Below, one piece after another: positions 34,759 through 46,415 of a DNA stretch of 64,000 nt. The translations under genes and the position numbers were made by a program. How positions within the stretch are numbered: the stretch's first letter is position 1; every line of letters begins with the position of its first letter. The stretch is from Raffaelea ambrosiae (Eukaryota; Ascomycota; Sordariomycetes; Ophiostomatales; Ophiostomataceae): the NCBI GenBank assembly GCA_002778195.1, contig PCDI01000001.1, forward strand, positions 4,799,869-4,863,868. The letters are read 5' to 3'. Under the pieces are notes generated by a model. It saw only the letters and a list, made by a program, of their open reading frames with translations. It was not told the DNA's origin and made no database searches.

Positions 34759-37700
34759 TTAGTTGAGGAAGCCTTTGCAGGCAGTGGTGCCACACAAGCA
34801 AGGCACGCGGTCCTCTGGATTGTCTTCGGGCTCGAACTTGTAGTCGTAGGTCAACTCCTCGTCTGGCCGGGTTAGCAAAGGACAGAGCATAAAAACAAAA
34901 AACCCAGAGCAAAACAAAAACACTCGCAAAACTCGCAAAACGTACTCTGGCCAATGTCCCGAAGGGCATAAATGACAATCCGCTTGCTGCCTTCGACCTT
35001 GATGATCTTGGCCGTGCAGTTGGGCATGCAGCTGTGGTTGATGAATCGCGCAATGCCGCCCTTCTTGGTCGCGTCGATCACCGTCGCGTCGTCGATGCGG
35101 AACAGGTAGCTGCTGCCGATGCCGGCGCGGATGTAGGCCTTTTCGCGAATGTTGGCCACCGACTGTCGCACTTCCTCGCCCACGTACTCGATAATCATGT
35201 CGTCCTTGGGAATGTGCTCCATCGCGTACAGGCCCCAGTTATGGATCGCCGACCGCGCAAACTTGACCGTCTTCTTCCGCTTCTTGAGCTGGTTGAATCG
35301 CAGCACGTCCGAGTCCTGGCCGAGCGTCCGCTTCTGGTCGTTGAGATCCGCCACGTACCGCCGCTGGTTCACCCGGTTCGCCCGCGACTGCGCCGTGCCG
35401 CCCCGGCCAGCGCCGCCCCGGCCCACCGAAGTCTCCGTGGCCACCTTGGCCGCCGCCACGGCTGCGGCTTTGCCGGCCTTGCCCGCGCGCGCCTCGCGCT
35501 CCTCGCGGGCCTTCTTGACCTTGAGGTGGTGCGGCAGGTACTTGGACTTTTCCGAGTTGAGAATCTTCTTGACGCCCTCTGTCCGTGCACAGCCTGTCGA
35601 ATTCGGCACGTAGTAGCCCTCGATCCGGGGCCGTTCTGGCGCTCCCTCCAGAGCTGCGAGTGCTGCAGCCACAGCGGCTGTACCCGTCCGGGCAGCCGGG
35701 CCCTTCAACGCTGCCGCTGCTGCCGCCGCCGCCGCCGCTGCTGCTGCTGCTGCCGCCTGTGACTGCTTCGTCGGTGCTGGAGGTGGCCGCTGTTGTTCCA
35801 GCACGAGCGGCTCCGAGTTGAGCTGCGTCACCCGCTCGTGCTTCCACAACCACAGCTCCGGGTCGCCGAGGTCCGTGCTTCCCACCAGGCTGCCAAACTT
35901 CTTTTGCAGGTGAGCCGGGTCGGGCAGATCGGACGAATGCAGGCCAAGAAGACGCAGCAGTTCGAGGCTTGGCGCAAAGCCGGCCGGAACAGACAGCGCA
36001 TGCATAGGCGAGTGCGCATACAGAACCGGGTCGAACGGCCGTCTCCGATCGACAAACTCTTCTTCGTCGTTGTCGTCGTCGGCCGCAGCAGCGGCTTTCC
36101 GCTTGCCACCCTTGGCAGCAGCAGCAGCTGTTGCCTTGGCGGCCTTGGCGGCCTTGGCCTTGGCTGCTGCGGCGGCCTTTTTCGTGGTCGTTGTGGCGAC
36201 TGGCGGCTCTGGAGTCTCCTCAGGTTCGGCCTTCTCCTCTGCTTTGGCGGCTGCCTCCTCTTCTTCTTGCTGTTGCTTCTGGAGAGCAGCTGCCTGGCGT
36301 TCCTCGAAGAGCTGCTTCTTGGTCTTTTTGGTTTTCTTGGCGGCCTTCTTCTTCTTGCTACCCTCTTCCTCCGAGAGCCCGGGTGCGGGTGTCGAGGACG
36401 CGGTGGTGGCCTGGTCAGCTGCAACTGGTACGGGCGGTGCCGTCGAGTCGTCGGTGGTGTCGGCCATGCGGTCGGCGGAATCCCGATCGCTGTAATCGTC
36501 GACGATGCGGTGTACGGGGAACTTGGTCTCGACCGCTCCAATAGAGACGCCAAAGAGCTCCTCGTCACTGCGCCTCTGCCGCTTGATTGCCGCCTCCATG
36601 TGTAGGTCCAGCTTGCGCTTCCGTGTCGGCTTCTCGCCGAGCGCCTCGGCCTTGGCCTCAGCTTCCGTGCGTGTCATGGAGAAGCTGGACTCGGTCATAC
36701 TGTCGTCGTCGCGGGGCCATGCGCTTCTCTTGCCACCCTCTTCGTCTTCCTCGTCGTCTACATCACGCTCACCATCCGTATCGCGCGACTCGGGCTCCTC
36801 TGTGTCTCTGGCTAGAGAGAACCGGGCTTCCGTTTCATCTTCCGACTCCTCGTCGCTATCATTTGCCAGGCGGTGATGCAATGAGCGGAAGGCGCTGCGA
36901 GTCGACGAAGGGCGGGTGCGCTGCCGAGCAAAGGGGTCGAACAGGCTCTGCTTTTTGGCCGCTGCCAGGTTGGCCTTGCCCTTGACCTTGCGAATGCGTG
37001 GCAATGCTGTGACATTGAGACGGGCAGTGCGCCGCTCTATCGGGTCGGCGCGGGAATTTGGTGTGGACACGGGCGAGGGCTTGCTACGGCGCTCTTCCGT
37101 CTCGTCTTCATCCATCAAGATGGCCGAAAGCCGTGGTGCCTCGGGGCCGCCAATGTTCAGCTTCCGCCGCTTCGCAATGTGGTTGTTCGGGTCGAGATAG
37201 GTGAACAGAGTCGGAGCGGCCACGTGGGCCCGGATATGCCGAATGAGGTGCTCGACGAGTTCCAGGCTGAGGGACTCCGCGGCAGCCTTGACGGGGTCAA
37301 AGTTCTTGGCCCTTTGCCGCTTCTCCTCTTCCAGGTCGGCCTCCTCGTCGCGGCGGATCTGCGCCTGCTCGTCTCGCAGCAGCTGGGCCTCCGTTTTCTC
37401 GGGGCTGCGGCTGCGTTGGGTGTGCGGTGCGTCGGCAGTCGACGGTCGGCCGCCAGGGGCAGACGATGAGCTGCCGCCGCGGCTGCTGTCTTCCTTGCGC
37501 GCTGTAGGGTACCCCTTAGCGTGCAGCTTCATGACAAGCTCGTACGTGAAGAAGGCCGTTCGGTGGGCGGCGCGGAAGCATCGCTCTGCCTCCACGCGAC
37601 CCGACGAGCTGTCTCGGAAGACAATGAAGTACCCTGACCGGTCGGCGCGGATGTCCTCGAAGCGGTGCGTCTTCAGTCGCTTCTTCATGTGGGCGATCGT

Positions 37701-38898
37701 CTGGTAGACGACGGGGACGTGCTCGCTGCTCACAAAAATGAAAGGCGTGTGCTCGAGCTGGGGGCCGATCGGCTGGACCTCAATGCCCGGAGGAGGGTGG
37801 GCGCCGTCAGCCACGGCCAGGTGGGCTGAGGTAGGTCTGGGCTGGACGGGAACAATGCCGGCGCTGGTGGCCACAGCAGCGACGACGCCGTTCTTAACGA
37901 TGCCAGTGGCCGCATGAGCAACGACAGCCGTCTGCTGCTGCATTCGAAGTGCAGCGGGCCCCCTAGGAGCAGTCGGTGGCGGCCCAGCCAGGGCGACCTT
38001 TACAGAACCGGGCGCTGTGGTGCTAAGACCACGCGGTGCGGTTGGTATTCTCGAGCCGAGAACGGGTGCGTTCTTCTCGCGGTCCTTGCGCAATGTCTCC
38101 TCCAGCAGGCGGCTGCTCTTCCTGCCCTCCGGGTCGTATTCGACGCGCACCGGGTTGCCCTCGATGCGGGTGCCGTTCATCTGCCGCACAGCACGACGAG
38201 CGGCATCCATAGCAGCGACGCCCATGGGACGCGTGCGGCTCGGCCTGGCATCCCGGTAGCGGAACGTGCCAAAGCCGAGATAACTGCCGGTCTCCGGATG
38301 CATCTTATTGCTGCTCTCGGCAATGTCGCCGAACGTGGCAAACATGGCAATGACCTTGGAGAAGGGCACCAGCGGGTTGAAGCCCATGACTACGATCTGG
38401 GTGGGCGGGCCGGGGCCGAGGGACGTGCGCGGATCGTACACGTACGGCCGGAGGTCGTAGGGTGCATGGCGCAGACGCGCGCGGGCAAGGTGGAAGTCGA
38501 CGTTGATGTAGTTGAGGCGACCGCCTTTGGCGAGTCGCGGGTCCGCAGGGGGAGCGTCATCTTCCTATACGACATCACAAAGCATTAGCACACTGATTCA
38601 CTTTTCTTTGAAGATGACAACTCTCCTCCCCTGCAGACCCCGTTCCTCATCCACGTCTTGTCCCGCCTACAGTTCCTCCTCTTGCGACCGTCTCTTTCAT
38701 TGTATGTGTATGTGTGTATGTATATGTGCATGCAGGCAGACATAGCACGTGTTTTGTAGGTTTTGTAGATCTGCAGGTCTGCAGGCGAGGATGGATGGTT
38801 CTCATGTGCTCTCTCTCAAGCAGGCGTGTATAGTGTGCCATATACGACGACCGACGGCTGCGAACGGCGGCAAGACGGAGGACGAGGACTTGTGCGGA

Positions 38899-38929
<31 letters not shown>

Positions 38930-39843
38930 GTGTATGTGTGCGCGAGCGCGCGAGCGCGCTAGCTATATGCATATGTTCAATGCGAAATACGTACCAAACC
39001 GAACTGTCTGAGAACGGGCTTTCCCTTTCGTTTCAGGTCAAGATTCGACAGCGAGGACTTATCATCGGGCAGGAGGGGGTCATAGACGCAGGCGATGCCT
39101 TGCGAGGCGCGTCGGGGGTCGCGGGCGGGAATGCGTTCGCATGGTCCGCGGAACGCGTCCGATGGGAGGGCATTGCCGTTGGCCATCATGCGGTCGGAGG
39201 ATGTGGGAGGCAGTGGAGGCTGGCCAAGGGGGCCAGAGGCCGTGGGAGTGGTAGAGGCGGACGAGGATGTCACTGGTGGCTGTCTGACGCCCGAGGAGGC
39301 GGGCATCCAGCCGTTGGTGGTCATGTCGGTGCCGCAGAGGGTGGAAGTTTTCGATGTGGAAGAGGAGGAGGTGGTGGTGATGGTGGTCTGTTGGGAGGAA
39401 GAAATCGCGCCCTGGTATATGGAAGGCGAGTGTTCGGCCGTGAGCGGTGTGGGATAGCTGCTGGCACTGGTTGACAGTGCGGCCGGCGTGCTGTTGGCTG
39501 GCAGGCCGTTGGGCGTCGCTGCGCTGCCCCGCGTCGTCCAGGCAGACTTTGCTGTCGAGGAGGTCGTCGTCGACGTGGATGCCGAGGCCGGCGTCGAGCT
39601 GGGCTCACCTGCACTATTTGGCGCGTCGCCCGCCAGCGACTCGCTGTCGTCTAGAGCCGGTGTTGATGATGCCGCTGCTGGGTCTGAGGCGGCTGCTGAT
39701 GCATCCGCCCCGTCGCGATGGCTGGGCGACTCGGCTGCGCGTTGTTTGGCCCGCTCGCGCTCGATGGCGGTTGCGCGATCGCGGGCCGCCCTAGGCGCTG
39801 CTGGAAAGAACTGCGCAAAACCTGCACCAGATGGCGGAGGCAT
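34759..39843 (-). CDS. SET1: SET1, histone H3 lysine-4 methyltransferase (COMPASS catalytic subunit)
   Basis: Nuclear methyltransferase that marks active chromatin at H3K4. Three exons on the minus strand, 39843-38995, 38564-34946 and 34862-34759, encode 1523 aa, longer than yeast Set1 (1080). The start MPPPSGAGFAQFFPAAPRAARDRA matches filamentous-fungal SET1. An RRM follows near residue 335 (TQIVVMGFNPL...FATFGDI), then a second Set1-associated RNA-binding region (PFIFVSSEHVPVVYQT). The middle is disordered, with acidic, KKAAKK and poly-Ala stretches. The C-terminus has n-SET residues, the SET domain (NWGLYAMEHIPKDDMIIEYVGE, GIARFINHSCMPNC) and the post-SET motif CLCGTTACKG ending in FLN. 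Intron 1 is unusually long (430 nt). The last intron (GTACGT to GCCAG) restores IGQNEELTYDYKF. Confidence 0.96.
38899..38940. repeat. TG microsatellite followed by alternating CG in SET1 intron 1
   Basis: About 20 TG units with TATG interruptions, then directly an alternating purine-pyrimidine CGCGAGCGCGCGAGCGCGC stretch (38941-38959), inside the 430-nt first intron of SET1 near its 5' end. Confidence 0.85.
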
Positions 39844-41581
39844 CGCGACAATGCAGGGGAAAACTGCTGATTCACCGGTCCCTCCGTCCTCCGCTCATCA
39901 TAAGTCGTCGCGTCGGGACATCAGTTGTGGTGTGGACGAGGGCAAAAACGAGGGTGAAAAGGAGTGATGAGAAGGAGATGAAAAAAAAAGAGCAGGCTGA
40001 GACCTAAGGGAGATGGAAAGCGAAAAGTATGATGACGGGTGGGAAGACGGGGAGATGTGAGAATTAAAAACACAGTCGCCAGAGGGTCGCGTCTTTTTTG
40101 GCCCCGGGTGGGTGTTGCTTTGTGGATGTGTTTGCTGTCTTGGGACAAAGGTCCCCTTTTGTGGCCGCCTGGCCGTGTCTTTGTCGATTTCGCCGCTTTT
40201 GGTCTCTTTGAGGGCTGGGGACTCTTTTGCTTTGCGTATTTGCGATGTTTGGCTGGCTAACGCGCGGAAGCCGGTGCGTTCGAGCGAGGGGAGCCGGTTG
40301 TGACAGAGCAGAGCTGACGGGGGCAAGGAAACGGGTGGCGATCGAACCAGCACCCACGAGGTTTCGCGGCGACAGAAGCGTGGATGAAGGGTGGCCTCTT
40401 TTTTTTTTTCTTGGGTGGTGGTTGAGAAAAATGGATTGGTGGATCGGTGGAGGGAGAATGTTTGCGCAGGAAGGAGCAGGGAGGCGGAGATTGCCAGCGA
40501 CGTCCCGAAGGTGTGGCTGCTTGCTGCTTGCTGCTTTCTGGTGCTTGCTGCTCTTGCTGTGTTCAGGCCAACCGACAGCAGAAAGAGCAGACAAGGAGGG
40601 AGGGTCCCACGCACAATCAACCGACAAGGCAAGAGTGCGAAAAATAAAAGAAAAAAACCCAACAACAGCCTTGGATTGACCTCTACGTGCGGGAGGAAGG
40701 AACAGACACGCGACATACTATGTGCATTTGCCGGGAAGGCGTAACCGACCAGTAAGTATGACTGTGTTTCCTGTGCACTGTGGCTGGTGCATGACGGCCC
40801 AGTGAACACATAATCTGCTGCTAGCGTTGGGCTGGTCCAGGGGGATATTTGGCTGAGTGGGCCGCCTCCTTTTAGTCTATTAGTGGCTTCCTATTGTTTG
40901 CAGTGCTCGGTCACTCGCCTGGACCCGACAGGCCAATGATGGCCGCATAAACAATAGGGGACAGAGAAGTGAGATGTGAGATGGGTTGCAGAGGGAAGGC
41001 AAAATGACACCTGGGGGCGGCGTCAGCCGTGGCGTGCATATCCAATCGACTTTCAACATCGTTGAGAGCGTGATCACCAGTGGGTGCGCTCAATAATAGA
41101 CCAGCCTCCACAATAGCAGCCGACGTGACGCGACTGCGAGCCAAGCGCGTTCTTCTAACTGGCGCCACAAGTCAGCCACACCATCTTCTGCAAGCACTTT
41201 AAGACAAAGGCAAGGAAGACAAAGCAGAACAGCTGAAAACGGCATCGTTTTGTTAGAGCTCCTTTGCCGGGAGTTGACCTGAGAATTTCCCAAGAAAGTT
41301 AAATTCAAGTCTACGCCTCTCCTCATTAAAATAAATGTATACAAAGCAGGTAAAGAGTCCATGCACCAAAAAAGACACAAAAAGACAATCGACAACGCCC
41401 GGATGGCAAATTTATATACAGAACCGTGAACGAGTAAACAAAACAATCCCCAGTGCCCCTTTATCGTCTGTCTTTTGTCTTTTCTAATCAGTTAAAGAAA
41501 AGAGAATATTTCATGCTTGAACCAAACGCCGGAAACTGAGAACGCAACGAAGCAACAATGGTGTACGCACACACACCCGGT
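39844..41581. other. Intergenic region between SET1 and the destruction-box-like protein gene
   Basis: The left side is the SET1 promoter and 5' leader (SET1 reads leftward from 39843). The right side is the 3' flank of the next minus-strand gene, which ends at 41582. The open frames here (for example 39898-40809 minus) are low-complexity Ser/Pro/His-rich and lack any domain. Confidence 0.5.
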
Positions 41582-43000
41582 CTAGAACTTCACATCCATC
41601 TGGAAGTCGTCATCCAATTCCTCATTGACAAACGTTCCCGCACCCCCCAGGCTGCTCGGCTCATCCTCCAACTCAAAAATGGACACAAAGGCCGGCGACT
41701 TTGTCTCCTCCTCATCCTGGTTTGGATCGCTCCCAAACAAATCCTCGTCTGCCACTGACCGCTTCTGAGCCGGTGTGCGAACGGGCGTCTTGGCAGCAGC
41801 AGACGGTGCAGACGCCACGGGGCGACCGGGTGTTGTGCCTGTACCATGGACCATAGACAGTGCAGACCGGCCCTTGTTGTAGCCCAGCGTTGTGCGAGAC
41901 GCTGTCTCGGCCACTGGGTGATTCGGGTTCCTGGGTCGCAGAGGAATCGCTGTCGATGTCTTCTGCTTGCGAAGAGCAGGTAGGGCAGAGAGCAGGGAAG
42001 CTGATGATTTCGGCTTCGAGGTTACCGCAGCGGCAGGGACACGTGCGTTCACTGGCTGCGCTGTCTTGGACTGCAGAGCCGTCGAAGGCCCTGCCTTGGA
42101 TGACAGCGCCAGAGCAGAGGCTGCCTTGCGTGCTGCCATAGTAGGCGGCTGACCCTTGACCGCTTGCTTTGGCTTTGCAGCAAGAATCTTGCTTGCCGGC
42201 ACGTCGCCAATAGACCAGTCGAAGCTGTCGAGGTCTTCGCGCACGCGCAGATCGAGCCTGTCAAAAGCCTTGCGCTGCTTCGCCGCAAACTCCTTGTCGC
42301 GCTTCGACACGCCGTTCTCGTCCACCGGGTTGTAGTAGTGTCCGTAGTAGCCGCGCAGCCGGTTCTCAGGCTTGAACGCCGCAAATGTGAGGGCACCATC
42401 GGGGAAGATGTCGGACTCGTACGGCTTTGCGGGGATGCGTGCAGGTGCATACTCGATGTCCTCCTCTTCTTCCTCGCCATTCTGAGCACTTGCCTGCTGA
42501 TCGCTGAGGACCGGCAGCTTGAACGTGTTCACCCGCGGCGAGATGACCCGTGCCCGCCGCCCGCTGGCTGGCGGCTGCAACTGCTGCTGCTGCTGCGACT
42601 TTTCGATCTCGCGCACGCGGTCCTTGACTCCTGTTTGCTGTTTCTGTAGCTGATTGCGTTGCTGTTGAATCGTGTGGGCCTTCGCATTCGTCGTCTTGTT
42701 GCCCAATGGCGCGCGGGATGTCCGCGGTTCTGCGCGCAAGCAGTTAGTATCCTGCTCGGTTCCTCGATTACCCCAACGCAATGGGAAATGGCAAAGATGA
42801 AACCCACCGAGAGGCGTGACTGGCCCTGCTTTCCCTGCTTTGCCGCCTTTCTGTAAATTCTCGATGCCGCCTGTCCGCCCGCCCAAAGGCGTCTTGGGGA
42901 ATTTGGCACCGGGCGTCTTTGGCTGCAGGCCCGGTTTGCCTTGCGTGCCGCCGATGCTACGGCCAAACAGCCGGTTCTCCTGGTCGCGTGCAGCCAGCAT
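41582..43000 (-). CDS. Conserved fungal protein with destruction-box-like motifs (securin-like candidate)
   Basis: Two exons on the minus strand, 43000-42808 and 42729-41582, encode 446 aa. The intron (GTGGGT to GCGCAG) is 78 nt, a multiple of three with no stop, so retention would keep the frame open. The N-terminus is basic and full of TP/KTP motifs (LQPKTPGAKFPKTPL). RAPLGNKTTN follows, which fits the destruction-box pattern RxxLxxxxN. A Q-rich coiled region (about 95-115) precedes an acidic and more conserved-looking block (PYESDIFPDGALTF, RGYYGHYYNPVDENGVS, DSFDWSIGDVPAS). The end is acidic, ending DDDFQMDVKF. A basic N-terminus with a D-box and an acidic C-terminus is the layout of securins, but I cannot assign the family. 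It diverges from tropomyosin. Confidence 0.72.
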   Translation of the reverse strand: MLAARDQENRLFGRSIGGTQGKPGLQPKTPGAKFPKTPLGGRTGGIENLQKGGKAGKAGPVTPLGGFHLCHFPLRWGNRGTEQDTNCLRAEPRTSRAPLGNKTTNAKAHTIQQQRNQLQKQQTGVKDRVREIEKSQQQQQLQPPASGRRARVISPRVNTFKLPVLSDQQASAQNGEEEEEDIEYAPARIPAKPYESDIFPDGALTFAAFKPENRLRGYYGHYYNPVDENGVSKRDKEFAAKQRKAFDRLDLRVREDLDSFDWSIGDVPASKILAAKPKQAVKGQPPTMAARKAASALALSSKAGPSTALQSKTAQPVNARVPAAAVTSKPKSSASLLSALPALRKQKTSTAIPLRPRNPNHPVAETASRTTLGYNKGRSALSMVHGTGTTPGRPVASAPSAAAKTPVRTPAQKRSVADEDLFGSDPNQDEEETKSPAFVSIFELEDEPSSLGGAGTFVNEELDDDFQMDVKF

Positions 43001-43963
43001 CGTGATGATGGTGGCCACAGTGTTTCTTGCTCGCTCGTTTCTGTGTGCGTGGGTGTTTGCAGTGCTATAGAGTTGTTTAAATCGCGTTTGTGTAGTGAAG
43101 GGGAGAAGATAGCAGACGACACAAAGTGCGCGCAGATGATCGCGGGTCTGGCCACAGTGGTATTGCAACCTATTAATCTCCTTCTGTGAGTGTGTTTATT
43201 TCTTCTTGTTTCTCCAGGAATGTGCCGTCCAAGCTTTGGGGAAAAGGTGCTTGCCGGGTTAGGCTGTTGAGGGCCGTTGTTGGGGCAACCGTGGATTGCG
43301 TGAAATGTCTCGGGAAAGGAGAGAGCACTGTGGCACTAGCATACCAGCTAATGAGCGCCCGTAGGGCAGGCCACTGAGCCAGTTCCGGTAGCGCTCTTTC
43401 TCTCTGTCTCAAGCACAAGCTCTTCTGAAACTCTCTTCATTCAGGCTATCGAAGCCATTATGCCGCGTTTTGTCGTCCTCCCCCCTTCAACCACCAACAG
43501 TCTAGCAGTGCTCGCTCGCCGTAGTTAATGGACAGCCATCACACGCCGCGACCCCACCACCACCACTTTCTCGATGCTTCTGAGTGTCTTGTTCCTCCTC
43601 GCAAAACCCACTAATATTTGCTTTTGCCCCTCCCCTCCTTTGGCTGATCAGACAACGCGACGCCCTCTTTCCAGTCTCTCCGCAGTAGCAGTCGGTCAAA
43701 AAAGGAGGGGCCGTTTTTATTTGCACCTGCCCAAACCTAAGACTCGTAGTTTCCCCCTTTCCCAATCTATTTGTTTCTGCCTGCCTTCGTGTTTGTCACT
43801 TCTTACTTCCAACTTCCAACTCTTTACACAATCTGGCCTTTGACTTTCTTGTGTCCTCCTAGCTTCCCACGACAACAATTTTGATCCCAAACGCATCACA
43901 CGCTGCATACGACGCCTGCATCTTTCCTTTTCTTTGCAAAAGTCAACAAACAACCACATCACC
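43001..43963. promoter_or_regulatory. Divergent region between the destruction-box-like gene and tropomyosin
   Basis: It separates two start codons pointing away from each other (43000 minus, 43964 plus). The side next to tropomyosin is pyrimidine-rich on the coding strand. No gene or recognised box was found. Confidence 0.5.
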
Positions 43964-44742
43964 ATGGATCGCATTCGGGAGGTGAGTTTTGCAGTCCATT
44001 CCCTTCATTAGACGACTTTAGCTGGCAAGGCGGGGAAAGGTCAACGTGGTCATTCCATGATGGTGCCTGGAATGTGCTGAACCTTTTGTCACTTTGTTGG
44101 GACACCTTGCTGACTTTGTCTTTTCCCCCCCCACTACAGAAGATGAACCAGCTCCGTCTGGAGTCGGAGGAGTCGGCTGCCCAGGTGGAGGAGCTCAAGG
44201 CTAAGGTCAAGGCCCTGGAGCAGGAGAACCTGTCCAAGGAGCAAGAAATCACATCGCTGTCGCACAAGAACAGCGTGCTCGAGGCTGAGGTCCAGAAGCT
44301 CGAGACTTCCATCTCCGACTTCAAGAAGGCCGCCGACGAGGGCGTCCAACACGGCACCCAGAACGAGACCCTGACCCGGAGACTGCAGCTGCTTGAGGAG
44401 GAGGCCGAGCAGGCAGACAAGACCCTGCGCGAGGCAAATGAGAAGTAGGTTCCGAAGGCTCCCTTGTTTTATTACCTCGTTTCCCTTGGTTTCTCGGGAT
44501 ATGCAGGAACACCTGCCACCTCCCGGCGTGGCCCTGTACGTTCCATAGTTTTGACTGCTAACTAACCCACCTCGTCCAGGCTCCGCCAGACCGATGCCCA
44601 GGCAGGCAACTTTGAGCGCAAAGTCCAAGCATTGGAGTCCGACCGCGACCAATGGGAGGCCAAGTACGAGGAGATGGCCAAGAAGTACGCCGCCACCCAG
44701 AAGGAGCTGGAGGAGTTCCAGCTGGAGATTGGCAACATCTAA
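43964..44742 (+). CDS. TPM1: Tropomyosin
   Basis: Coiled-coil protein that stabilises formin-made actin cables and contractile rings. Three exons, 43964-43981, 44140-44444 and 44580-44742, encode 161 aa, the length of fission-yeast Cdc8. The first exon is only 18 nt (MDRIRE) and joins in phase 0 to KMNQLRLESEESAAQVEELKAK. The whole chain is a continuous heptad pattern without prolines, rich in Glu, Lys and Leu, and ends in LEIGNI. The splice junctions (GTGAGT, GTAGGT; both CAG acceptors) keep the heptads in register. It converges with RRP17 at its 3' end. Confidence 0.95.
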
Positions 44743-45159
44743 GCATCTGTGGGCGATGGGGACGAGTACACGAGTGGTTGTGCACATGAACAGTTTGGAA
44801 CATGTTTTGGAACGTTGGACGTTGGGGGCGCCGGGCAAATCATGGGGATTCTGGGGCCACGCCCTGCAGAGACTCTGAAACGCAACAGAGTGATCCCTAT
44901 ACATTTATATCTTTTTGGTGTGCTACGAGGCAGTTGCTGCGCCGGGCATGCACGTTGCTAGGGAACTTTTCTTTTTTACATCTACGAATACAGCATTTCA
45001 TCTTTTTTTGTATCTTGCACGCTCACCGTACTGCTGTCAAAAATGGTAGTAAGAAATCGCCTTTGGTCCTTTAGAAACCATTGTCAAATTGTCCTTTTTG
45101 TGAACGCCGTCTATATGCCGTGTATGCAAAACCCCCCAAGAGAGAACTCGCCCAAAACA
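44743..45159. other. Convergent 3' region between tropomyosin and RRP17
   Basis: This is 417 bp holding the facing 3' untranslated regions of the two genes. No gene was seen. Confidence 0.55.
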
Positions 45160-45914
45160 CTACCTCCTCTTCTGCTTCTTCTGTGCTACCTGCCGCTCAA
45201 CCTTGGTTTCATACCGGAACTTCTTCTTTTTCTTTTTGGGCCACTCCTTCTTCTTCTTGTCAGACTCTTCGCTCTGTGTTTTGGAGCCGTCGGGTTTCTT
45301 ATTGCCTTCTCCGTCGTCCTCCTCCTCCTCGTTGTCTGCAGATTTAGAGCTCTTAGATAGCCGGTGCATTCCGTCTCGGTCAATATCGACTGCTTCGACG
45401 GTTACAGTTGTGTATTTGTCTTCGTCAATGTATTCTTCTTCGTGATCGATAAACTCGGGCGGTGCGGGTTCATCTTCGTCCTGGATGCCGTCCCATTCCT
45501 CTTCAGACTCTTCTTCCTCCGCTTCGCCGCCGGCCATGCGAGCTATGCGCAAGGCTTCATTGACTTGTTGGACATGGTCCTCGACTTCTCTCTGTCGCTG
45601 CTCTCGGATCTGTTCGTTCGGTTTCATTAGTAGCAAATTCCTCTCTCCATACACCTGCTTCTCAGATCTGGTAGAAAAAAAAAACAGCGGTGACGTACCT
45701 GTTTCCGGAAAGCAATCTTCTCTTTCCGGGCCTTCTCTGCGGCCACCTCGGCAGCCGCTTTTTGCCGTTGGACCTTGCGTTTGTGGAAACCCGTCAGGTA
45801 GTCTGCGCGGGCGTCGTTGTCAAACGAGATCTCCTCGATCGCGAATGCCTTGCGTTTCTTTGGCGGCGGCGGACCAAGCCCGCCCTTCTTGGGCCGTGGA
45901 TGGGTAATAAACAT
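45160..45914 (-). CDS. RRP17: RRP17/Nol12 family ribosome biogenesis protein
   Basis: Nucleolar protein; in yeast Rrp17 is a 5'-3' exonuclease that helps mature 60S pre-rRNA. Two exons on the minus strand, 45914-45699 and 45609-45160, encode 221 aa, the usual size. The family signature is at the N-terminus: a basic KKRK, then IEEISFDNDARADYLTGFHKRKVQRQK, followed by a long charged helix. The splice (GTACGT to AACAG, with TACTAAT branch site) joins FRKQ to IREQRQREVEDHVQQVNEALR in phase 0. The C-terminus is acidic, then Lys-rich and likely nucleolar-targeting. It diverges from BIG1. Confidence 0.9.
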
Positions 45915-46415
45915 GGCCGCTGGACTGTTGCGTGTATATGTGTGCGAGTTGCAAACGTTTATTGTGTAATGGCACTTTTCTTTCGTATCAAAGAAAAAAA
46001 TAAATATCGAGGCAATCAGTTATCAGCGATAAGAGCCGATATAGAAGTACCTAATTATATGCTGTAGGTGCACCAAACAGTATGTACTCACTAACATAGC
46101 TCAGCGCTCTGGCCCTTACTAGTCGTCCCGAGCTCTTCGCTGCGGTCCCAGGCGGAGACAACCCTCTGACGCGCGCTAGCCCCCTAATTGGCCGGTTGCC
46201 TGCGAAAAAGCTCCCAGCAAACAAACCACCCCCAAAGACAGATTGGCTCCTGTCAAGCTATATTCCCGCATCGACCTTACCCTCTCCTCCCCTTGAACCC
46301 ACGACATACCACCGATCGCTGCCGCAACTCCCCATCTCCGGTCGGTACAGCGCTCTCTCGGTGGCTTTCTTTCTCAACAGAACCCTACTCGGTATTGACG
46401 AAAAACAAGCTCGTC
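45915..46415. promoter_or_regulatory. Divergent region between RRP17 and BIG1
   Basis: This 501-bp region separates start codons at 45914 (minus) and 46416 (plus). The part next to BIG1 is pyrimidine-rich with several CCCC runs. No gene was seen. Confidence 0.5.

Noticed and set aside
39898..40809. 303-codon minus-strand open frame upstream of SET1
   Set aside because: Low-complexity Ser/Pro/His sequence with no domain; more likely SET1 leader and promoter.
41255..41330. Possible tRNA with TTCAAGTC-like box
   Set aside because: Stems do not pair on either strand; resemblance is limited to short boxes.
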